From assembly GCA_023398105.1 (NCBI GenBank), contig JAEWST010000050.1:1-6276 (forward strand): a stretch of DNA of 6,276 nucleotides, written 5' to 3'. The stretch comes from Bacillota bacterium. GTDB taxonomy: Bacteria > Bacillota > Clostridia > Acetivibrionales > DSM-1351. A program made the position numbers and the translations under genes. Numbering within the stretch: position 1 is the stretch's first letter; every line of letters begins with the position of its first letter. Shown in pieces: positions 1 to 6,276 of this stretch. The notes under the pieces are model-generated. The model searched no databases and was not told the origin of the DNA. It saw only the letters and a list, made by a program, of their open reading frames with translations.

Positions 1-3000
1 TTGAAACAGAAAGCTATGTTCCGCCGAGAAATAGTGTGGAGGAAAAGCTGGTAGCTATCTGGTGTGAACTACTTGGACTGGATAGGGTGGGCATTCATGA
101 TAGGTTCTTTTTGATAGGAGGACACTCTATCAAAATAATTATGATGGGAGCAAGAATACAGAAAGAATTCAATATTAATATTTCTATAAGCGAATTGTTT
201 GCCAGACAGACAATAGCAGAGTTGGCACAATACATTTCTGAAAAAGATAAAATAGAATATACAAATATCAAACCTGCAGAAAAGAGAGAATATTACCCTG
301 TTACACCAGCTCAAAAAAGAATGTTTATACTTAATCAAATAGACGGGGATAAGCAGGCATATAATGTTGTTGGTGCTTTTAAAATTATTAGCAAGCTGGA
401 TAGGGATAATTTATATGATTCACTTAATAAGCTTATAAAACGGCACGATATCTTGAGAACAGTTTTTACAATCCATGAAGAACAGCCTGTACAGCGTATA
501 CTAGATGCGGTTGATTTCAATGTGGGATATAGGGATATTGAAAGGGAATGCTATTCCAAGCCTGAGAATATCGAACAAGAAATAAAGAATGAGATAAGAA
601 CTATTAATATGCCGTTTGATCTTGAGAGTGCTCCACTGCTAAGAGTAAAGCTTATAAAAATATCACCGTTAGAGCACGTTTTTATATACTGTATTCATCA
701 TATTATTACTGATGCAGTATCATTGGAAATATTAATTAAAGATATTACAGATATATATAGTAAAAATCAGCTACCTGAATTAAGGTTGCAGTATAAGGAT
801 TACTCTGTGTGGTATGAAGAAATACTAAAAACAGAAAATAAGAGGAAACATGAAAAGTACTGGTTAGACCTGTATAAAGAGGGGGTTCCTGTTTTAAACC
901 TGCCTACAGACTACCCAAGGCCTTCAATAAAAAGCTATACTGGAGGGTCTGTAAAGTTTAGAATAGCACAGGAAATGAACCAGTCACTAAACAAGCTTGC
1001 GGCAAAAACAGGAGCTTCATTGTATATCCTGTTATTGGCTGTGTACAATGTCCTGCTATCAAAATATTCGGAGCAGGAGGATATTGTTGTAGGTTCACCA
1101 ATAATTCTCAGACCCCATGCTGATTTGGAAAATGTTTTGGGAATATTTTTAAATACTTTTGCAATGAGAAATTATCCAAATAAACATAAGAGTTTTATGG
1201 AATTCCTTGCAGAGGTAAAGGCAAACTCATTAAATGCTTATGAAAATAGAGATTTTCAGTTTGAAGAATTGGTTGACAGACTTAAGGTTTCTAGAGATTT
1301 AAGTAGGAATCCGTTATTTGATACAATGTTTGAATTGCAGTATACAAATAGTCATACAATGGAGAGCAGTGAGTTGTGCTTAGTTCCATATGAAATTGAA
1401 GAAAGCACCTCCAAATTCGATATCACACTCCATGCAATAGAAGATGAAAACGAAATGAACCTGATTTTCCAATATTGTACTGCACTCTTCAAAAAAGAAA
1501 CCATTGAACGTATGACAAGACATTTTCATAATATATTGATTCAAATAGTTAAAGACCCTAATACAACTCTTTTAGAATTAAGTATAATATGTGATGATGA
1601 GATAGATCAAATAAAAACTGACTTTAACAAGACAGAAGTAGCGTATCCAAAGAATATGATGCTTTACCAAATGCTAGAACAGCAGGCAGAAAGTATTCCT
1701 GACAATACTGCAGTTATATATGGAAAAAATAAACTGACATATAGTCAGTTTAATAAAAAAGCAAATCAGCTTGCCAGGGTATTAAGATCCTTAGGTGTAG
1801 GAAAAGACAGCATTGTAGCGGTCATATCAGAGCGAACAGTAGAAATGCTGATAGGGATAATGTCCATTCTGAAAGCAGGAGGCGCATATTTACCGATAGA
1901 CCCCGGTTATCCTGAAGAACGGGTAAAATATATGCTTGAGGATAGCGAGATAGATATAGCATTAACTTCAGGAGATACTACTAGAATATGTGAGACTGTC
2001 AAGCATGTATTAAATTTAGAGGATCAGAGCCTGTACTCTGGGGATGATTTCCATTTGGTGCCTGTAAATACTTCGCAGGATTTGGCATACGTTATATATA
2101 CGTCAGGTTCAACAGGTAGACCGAAAGGGACTATGATAGAGCACTTTTCAGTAATAAACAGGCTTATATGGATGCAAAAAAAATATCCTATCGCAGCGGA
2201 GGATATTATTTTACAGAAAACACCATATACCTTTGATGTATCAGTATGGGAACTCTTCTGGTGGTCATTTAACGGGGCTTCGGTATGTCTTTTGGAACAG
2301 GGCGGAGAAAAAGACCCTAAAGCTATTGTGAAAGCTATTTATGAGAATAACATTACAACAATACATTTTGTACCATCCATGCTAAATGTATTTTTAGAGT
2401 ATGTAGACCAGCATGGACTTCAGGAAAAACTGGTAAGCTTGAAAAGGATATTTTGCAGCGGAGAAGCACTTATGCCACATCAGGTACAGCTTTTTAACAG
2501 GTTATTATACAAGATTAATGGTACTAGACTAATCAATTTGTATGGACCTACAGAAGCAACAGTTGATGTAACATACTATGATTGTCCTACAGATCAAAAG
2601 ATTAGCAATGTGCCAATTGGAAAACCAATTGATAATATTAGTATATATATACTTTCCAAAGACCAAAAGATACAGCCTGTAGGAATTCCCGGTGAATTAT
2701 GTATAGCTGGAGATGGAGTGGTGAGAGGTTATCTCAAGAGACCAGAACTTCAAAAGGAAAAATTTATAGACAATCCTTATAAACACGGTGAACGTATGTA
2801 TAGGACAGGAGATCTGGCAAGATGGCTTTCTGATGGAAATATTGAGTATCTTGGCAGAATAGATGACCAGCTTAAAATACGAGGTTTCAGAATCGAGACA
2901 GGTGAAATTGAATCCTGTTTAATATCTCATGAAGCAGTAAAACAAGCAGTAGTAATAGATAGAATTGACAAGCAGGGCAATAAATTTCTGTGTGCATACA

Positions 3001-6000
3001 TAGTTCCCAAAAGTATAATTAATTTATCTAACTTAAGGGAACATCTTATAAAGCAATTACCCGATTATATGATTCCAGCACATTTTGTTGAAATTCCAGA
3101 AATACCAGTAACATCAAATGGAAAAGTAGATAAAATCAAGCTGCGTGCTATCGAACTTCAGGATGCCAAATCTGTTGATTATGAAGAACCTCGTAATAAA
3201 ACAGAAGAAATATTTGTAAAAGTATGGCAGGATGTTCTTGGTAATAAAAATATAGGAATAAATGACGATTTCTTTAAACTTGGAGGAGACTCCATAAAAG
3301 CAATTCAGACCATAATGCGTCTTAAAAACTATGAAATGAAGCTTGAAATGAAAGATATATTTAAACATCCAGTAATCAAAGAATTAGTTATGTATGTCAA
3401 ATTTGAGAGTACAGAAATAAATCAGGAGACAGTTGAAGGTGAAATAAGACCAACAGCTATACAAAACTGGTTATTTGATCAAGCTGCCAAAGGCCTACAT
3501 CATTATAACCAGTCCGTTATGCTGTATAGCAGTATAGGGTTCAAAGCTGATGAAGTTGCCAAAGTGTTTAATAATATTTTGGCACATCACGATTCTTTGA
3601 GAATAGTGTATAAGAATGGAAAACTTTACAACAAAGGCATACAGGGAGAACTGTATAAACTCCATGTAATGGATCTGAGAAACGAAGCAAACTATAGTGA
3701 AATAATCAAAAAAGATGCAAATAGGCTACAGGGTAAAATTGACATCGAAAATGGGCCGCTTGTTCATTTGGGGTTATATAAAACTGCTGATGGGGATCAT
3801 TTACTTATAGTGATACATCACTTGGTAGTGGATGGAGTTTCATGGAGAATACTTCTTGAGGATATTGCAGAAGGTTATAGCCAGTTAGCCAAGGGTGAAG
3901 AAATAAAATTACAGAAAAAAACTCATTCATTTAAAATATGGTCTGACAGGATTCAGGAATATGCGAACAGTCAGGAATTATTGAATGAAACTGCCTACTG
4001 GAAGGCTTTAAAGCAGTTCGAAGCTACCCAGCTATCTATCGAAAATATTAATCAAAATCAAAGCTTACCAGCAGCAGTAAAAACAAAAAAACTTCAATTC
4101 TCAAAAGAGTTTACCAAATGGCTTTTGAAGGAAGCAAACATACCTTACAATACCGAAATATCGCATTTATTGTTAACTGCCTTGGGGCTTGCTTTAAGCA
4201 CACATACCGAAATGGAAAATATACTGGTGAATGTTGAGGGGCATGGAAGAGAAGAGCTTTTTGACGATATTGATATTACACGTACTGTTGGATGGTTTAC
4301 TTCATTATATCCTGTAGCATTGATGATGGGGCAAAAAAATGATTTGTCTCTCCAGATAAGAATAGTGAAAGAATACTTAAGAAAAATTCCTCAGAAGGGA
4401 ATAGGCTACGGAATTTTAAGATACATAACTTCTAAATCAAATGAAGTTGCTGCGGATCTGGAAGTAAACCCTGAAATATGTTTTAACTATCTCGGACAAG
4501 TGAGCAGGGAAACAGAAGCCAGTACATTGAAGTTTTCCAATATATCAAAAGGAGCTTCAATAAACCCTGAAATAGGATGTATACACCCACTAGAAATAAG
4601 TGCTCTTGTTTCTGAGGATGAACTAGATATTTCTTTTACCTATAATGAAAATTTTGTCAATGGAAAAAGTATTGAAAATATAATGAATCACTATAGAAAA
4701 AGTTTGGTTGATATAGTTGAACATTGTTTAGAAAGGAATTTCATTCAATTCACACCATCTGATTTTGAAGGCTCAGAGCTATCAAATGAAGAACTTGAAA
4801 TAATTGTTTCTGCAACGTCTGGAACCGGAGAGCTTCAGTACATTTATGATTTGTCCCCTATGCAAGAAGGCATGTTGTTTCATAGTCTGAAAGATAAAAA
4901 ATCCAGTGAATACTTTGAACAAATATCTTACAGTGTTAGTGGCAATATCGATCTTAATATATTTAAGGAAAGTTTTGATAAGTTGGTGCAAAGATATGAG
5001 GTGTTAAGAACTAATTTCTTATATGAAGGCTTAAAAAAACCCAGACAGGTAGTTTTGAAGAAAACAGCCCAAGAAGAGGTTTATTATGAGGATATTACTC
5101 GCCTTGAGGCAAATGAAAAGAATTTATATATAGAAAATTACGAAATACAAAGCAGAAATAAAGGTTTTGACCTGTTAAAGGGAATCCTTATGAGGGTGGC
5201 TGTCATAAAAACAGATTCAGAAATGTACCAGATAATATGGGATTTTCATCACATCATAATGGACGGTTGGTGCATAGCAATCGTTTGCAGAGACTTTTTC
5301 ATGATTTACCAAGCCTTATTGCAAAAAACTCAACTTAGTATCAAGGATGCATATCCTTATAGAGAATACATCAAATGGTTATTAAAACAAGATAAAAGTA
5401 AGGCTATGACATTCTGGAATAATCAACTTTTCGGTTATGAGCCTCAGGAATTGCTCCCAAGGGTGAACAAGCTAGAAACTGATTTTATTCTTCATACTGA
5501 ATTTGAATTTGATGTAAATGAAGAAATTACAGATAAGCTGTCAAGTCTTGCAGTTAAGAATCATGTGACAATTAGTACCTTGATACAGGCTATTTGGGGT
5601 ATATTACTTCAAAAATACAGCAATTCACAGGATATTGTCTTTGGTCTGGTTGTTTCTGGAAGAGCTTCAGATATTACTGAGATAGAAGATGCAGTGGGTT
5701 TGTTTATAAATACCATTCCTTTTCGGTGCAAATGTGACAGAGAATCAACCTTCGTCAGCTTGATAAAGGAAGCACAGGACACCGCCCTTTTGGCTGAAAA
5801 GTACGAATACTGTTCTTTGGCAGAAATACAGGCTGGTTTAGGATTTAACCGAAGTTTGTTTGATAATATACTCGTATTTGAAAATTATCCTGTAGAAAAA
5901 TATCTGTCTGGCATGAATGAAACATTTAATATAGGCTTTGAAATAGATAATGTCCATTCATTTGAACAGACTAATTATGATTTTAATGTTGTGGTAGCTG

Positions 6001-6276
6001 CTGGCAAAAAGTTGAATATAAAATTCAGATATAACAGTTCAATTTATAGAAATGATTTTGTACAGAGTATATCAAGACATATAGGAGTAATAGCGGAAGC
6101 GGTAACGGAAAATCCTCATATTCGTATAGAAGATATCAGCATACTTACCGAAGAAGAAATAAAAGAGCAAATATATAACTATAACCACACCGATATTGAA
6201 TTTCCTGAGGAGAAGACCGTATACAGGCTGTTTAAGGAGCAGGCTGAAAGGACACCTGACAATGTCGCTTTGGAAT
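1..6276 (+). CDS. Multimodular non-ribosomal peptide synthetase, internal fragment (PCP-C-A[Ser]-PCP-E-C-A...)
   Basis: The gene encodes a cytoplasmic assembly-line enzyme that builds a peptide by thiotemplate chemistry, independently of ribosomes. One frame is open from base 3 to 6275 (2091 codons) without a stop, and conserved NRPS motifs occur in this same frame from end to end, so no frameshift is evident. Domain order is PCP, C, A, PCP, E, C and the first residues of a further A. The fragment starts in the linker between an off-window A domain and its PCP, and ends a few residues into the next A domain, so both termini are missing. Each PCP should need 4'-phosphopantetheine from a separate Sfp-type transferase, which is not seen here. 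All catalytic residues I could check are present except one motif glycine in C1. Codon use (many ATA, AGA, AGG) is uniform along the window, giving no sign of a recent patchwork insertion. The family is certain. The named product is not known, so no symbol is given. Confidence 0.98.
36..239 (+). other. Peptidyl carrier domain PCP0 (end of the upstream module)
   Basis: This carrier (thiolation) domain holds the growing peptide as a thioester on a phosphopantetheine arm. It spans residues about 12-79 and starts with the usual helix-1 segment V-E-E-K-L. The attachment motif is F-F-L-I-G-G-H-S-I; the modified serine is residue 42 (bases 126-128). The bases before it encode Y-V-P-P-R-N, the usual linker from an A-domain tail, so the module that loads this carrier lies upstream and its amino acid is unknown. 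The GGHS form, with His before Ser, is typical of carriers that feed a condensation domain directly. GGDS is typical of carriers ahead of epimerization domains. This fits the C domain that follows, and implies that the upstream residue is presented as the L form unless its A domain loads a D-amino acid directly. Confidence 0.95.
291..1598 (+). other. Condensation domain C1, LCL type
   Basis: C1 forms the peptide bond between the chain on PCP0 (donor) and the seryl residue on PCP1 (acceptor). It covers residues about 97-532, a normal length. Visible motifs in order are: Y-P-V-T-P-A-Q-K-R-M-F (C1 motif, from 294); R-H-D-I-L-R-T-V-F (C2 motif, 441-467); H-H-I-I-T-D-A (C3 motif, 696-716, residues 232-238); G-I-F-L-N-T-F (1140-1160); and R-N-P-L-F-D-T-M-F-E-L-Q (C7 motif, 1305-1340). 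The S/P-A-Q-K-R form of the first motif and the N-P-L-F motif near the end are those of LCL domains, which join an L donor to an L acceptor. The preceding GGHS carrier agrees. The second His (residue 233) and the Asp (237) of the active-site motif are kept, but its last residue is Ala instead of the usual Gly. I expect the domain to be active because the essential His is present and the rest is intact. Confidence 0.95.
1656..3146 (+). other. Adenylation domain A1, predicted to activate L-serine
   Basis: A1 activates an amino acid with ATP as the aminoacyl-AMP and loads it on PCP1. It spans residues about 552-1048, full length for the family. Core motifs seen are: L-T-Y-S-Q-F; L-K-A-G-G-A-Y-L-P-I-D; T-S-G-S-T-G-R-P-K-G (2100-2129, phosphate-binding loop); F-D-V-S (2232-2243); N-L-Y-G-P-T-E-A-T (2535-2561); Y-R-T-G-D-L (2799-2816); the hinge segment beginning G-R-I-D-D-Q (2853-2912); L-P-D-Y-M-I-P; and N-G-K-V-D with the catalytic Lys 1041 (3123-3125). 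Aligning by eye to the GrsA Phe domain gives the ten specificity residues D745, V746, W749, H788, F817, S819, L846, V854, D855 and K1041. D-V-W-H-F-S-L-V-D-K is, from memory, the serine code of EntF and close to the general Ser code. The domain call is certain and the Ser call is strong, though based on a manual alignment. Confidence 0.94.
2235..3125 (+). other. Substrate-specificity residues of A1 (serine code), spread over this interval
   Basis: The ten pocket residues are at codons 2235 (Asp), 2238 (Val), 2247 (Trp), 2364 (His), 2451 (Phe), 2457 (Ser), 2538 (Leu), 2562 (Val), 2565 (Asp) and 3123 (Lys). The Asp at 2235 pairs with the substrate amino group, as in all alpha-amino-acid-activating A domains. 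The Lys at 3123 is the catalytic A10 lysine. The anchors used are F-D-V-S-V-W for the first three, I-T-T-I-H-F for the fourth, R-I-F-C-S-G for the fifth and sixth, and N-L-Y-G-P-T-E-A-T-V-D for the next three. These anchor motifs leave little freedom of alignment, except perhaps around 2451-2459. Confidence 0.87.
3201..3398 (+). other. Peptidyl carrier domain PCP1 (epimerization-type carrier)
   Basis: PCP1 carries the serine loaded by A1, then the seryl-peptide during condensation and epimerization. It spans residues about 1067-1132, opening with T-E-E-I-F and closing with I-K-E-L-V. The attachment motif is D-D-F-F-K-L-G-G-D-S-I-K-A, with the modified serine at residue 1097 (3291-3293). Asp directly before this Ser (GGDS) is the known signature of carriers that work with a following epimerization domain, in contrast to GGHS in PCP0. 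This agrees with the E domain immediately downstream. Confidence 0.96.
3447..4739 (+). other. Epimerization domain E1 (L-Ser to D-Ser on the carrier)
   Basis: E1 racemizes the alpha carbon of the residue bound to PCP1 so that the next C domain can pick the D form. It spans residues about 1149-1579 and is full length. All signature motifs are visible: P-T-A-I-Q-N-W (from 3450); H-H-L-V-V-D-G-V-S-W (3816-3845, His 1272 and 1273, Asp 1277); E-G-H-G-R-E (4236-4253, first Glu is residue 1412, the position of the second catalytic residue in TycA-type E domains); R-T-V-G-W-F-T-S-L-Y-P-V (4281-4316); G-I-G-Y-G (about 4399-4413); and F-N-Y-L-G-Q (4482-4499). These motifs separate E domains from the related C domains. 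With A1 predicted for serine, the product of this module should be a D-Ser residue. Nothing suggests that it is inactive. Confidence 0.96.
4740..4838 (+). other. E-to-C inter-module linker
   Basis: About 33 residues join E1 to C2. They include T-P-S-D-F and L-S-N-E-E-L-E, a pattern commonly seen where an E domain is followed by a condensation domain on the same polypeptide. This means the module boundary lies inside one protein, without docking (COM) helices or a protein break. It is not an independent functional domain. Confidence 0.75.
4839..6155 (+). other. Condensation domain C2, DCL type
   Basis: C2 links the peptidyl chain ending in the epimerized residue on PCP1 to the amino acid of the next module. 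It spans residues about 1613-2051. Motifs are: L-S-P-M-Q-E-G-M-L-F-H (4851-4883); R-Y-E-V-L-R-T-N-F (4992-5018); H-H-I-I-M-D-G-W-C (5247-5273; active-site His 1750, Asp 1754, Gly 1755); V-V-S-G-R (5649-5663); G-L-F-I-N-T-I-P (5697-5720); and S-L-F-D-N-I-L-V-F-E-N-Y-P-V (5853-5894). The S-P-M-Q-E-G-M-L-F-H start, M-D-G-W-C after the histidines and V-F-E-N-Y-P near the end mark the DCL type, selective for a D donor and an L acceptor. This agrees with its place after E1. Unlike C1, the HHxxxDG motif is canonical. Confidence 0.96.
6204..6275 (+). other. Start of adenylation domain A2, cut by the window edge
   Basis: The last 24 residues include V-Y-R-L-F-K-E-Q-A-E-R-T-P-D-N-V-A-L-E, the conserved opening of NRPS adenylation domains (compare L-Y-Q-M-L-E-Q-Q-A-E at the start of A1). 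The ATP-binding and specificity motifs are all beyond the edge, so the amino acid of this module cannot be predicted. Confidence 0.9.

Noticed and set aside
1..60. TTG at base 1 and ATG at base 16 as possible gene starts
   Set aside because: Both are in frame 1, which reaches a TAG at 52-54. The real coding frame starts at base 3 and already encodes the linker before PCP0, so the true start is upstream.
114..122. Purine-rich ATAGGAGGA resembling a ribosome binding site
   Set aside because: It encodes the I-G-G part of the carrier motif. The in-frame ATGs downstream (141, 144) lie inside the PCP helix, so it is a chance resemblance.
69..338. Minus-strand open frame of 89 codons
   Set aside because: It lies antisense to the PCP0 region and the start of C1, where the plus frame has clear conserved motifs. 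The translation is rich in Phe, Tyr, Cys and Ile and has no recognisable domain, so it is a shadow.
335..520. Minus-strand open frame of 61 codons
   Set aside because: It is antisense to the R-H-D-I-L-R-T motif region of C1 and shows no family features.
3114..3368. Minus-strand open frame of 84 codons, rich in Phe and Tyr
   Set aside because: It is the complement of AT-rich Lys/Glu codons in PCP1. The apparent hydrophobicity comes from reading AAA/GAA codons backwards, so it is not evidence of a membrane protein.
3447..4739. The domain after PCP1 as an ordinary condensation domain
   Set aside because: E and C domains share the HHxxxDG fold, but E-G-H-G-R-E, R-T-V-G-W-F-T and F-N-Y-L-G-Q are specific to epimerization domains.
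4782..4991. Minus-strand open frame of 69 codons
   Set aside because: It is antisense to the start of C2, which has an intact L-S-P-M-Q-E-G-M motif on the plus strand. No supporting domain or ribosome binding site was seen.

Overview
The whole window is the interior of one very large gene for a multimodular non-ribosomal peptide synthetase (NRPS), on the + strand. One frame is open from base 3 to base 6275 (2091 complete codons, no stop). Neither the start codon nor the stop codon is in the window. There is no intergenic DNA, so no promoter, terminator, RNA gene, repeat or mobile element was found.

Organism: the DNA is AT-rich (about 35-40% GC in the few lines I sampled), with heavy use of ATA for Ile and AGA/AGG for Arg. 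Together with the style of the NRPS motifs, this suggests a low-GC Firmicute, most likely a clostridial anaerobe (Clostridium or Ruminiclostridium-like). This is inference from composition, not an identification.

Layout, with residues counted from the codon at base 3: carrier domain PCP0 ending the upstream module (36-239); then a complete module of condensation domain C1 (291-1598), adenylation domain A1 (1656-3146), carrier PCP1 (3201-3398) and epimerization domain E1 (3447-4739); then a linker (4740-4838), condensation domain C2 (4839-6155), and the first residues of a second adenylation domain, A2 (about 6204 to the edge).

How it works together: PCP0 presents the upstream peptidyl thioester to C1. 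C1 joins it to the amino acid that A1 activates and loads on PCP1. The ten specificity residues of A1 read D-V-W-H-F-S-L-V-D-K, the code known for serine (as in EntF). E1 has all its motifs and should convert the PCP1-bound seryl residue to a D/L mixture. C2 is of the type that accepts a D-configured donor and passes the chain to the next module, whose amino acid cannot be read because A2 is cut off. The readable product is therefore ...X - D-Ser - Y....

No wholly new system is visible. The points worth a second look are the confident D-Ser prediction, the HHxxxDA (instead of HHxxxDG) motif in C1, and the unknown product of an apparently clostridial NRPS.
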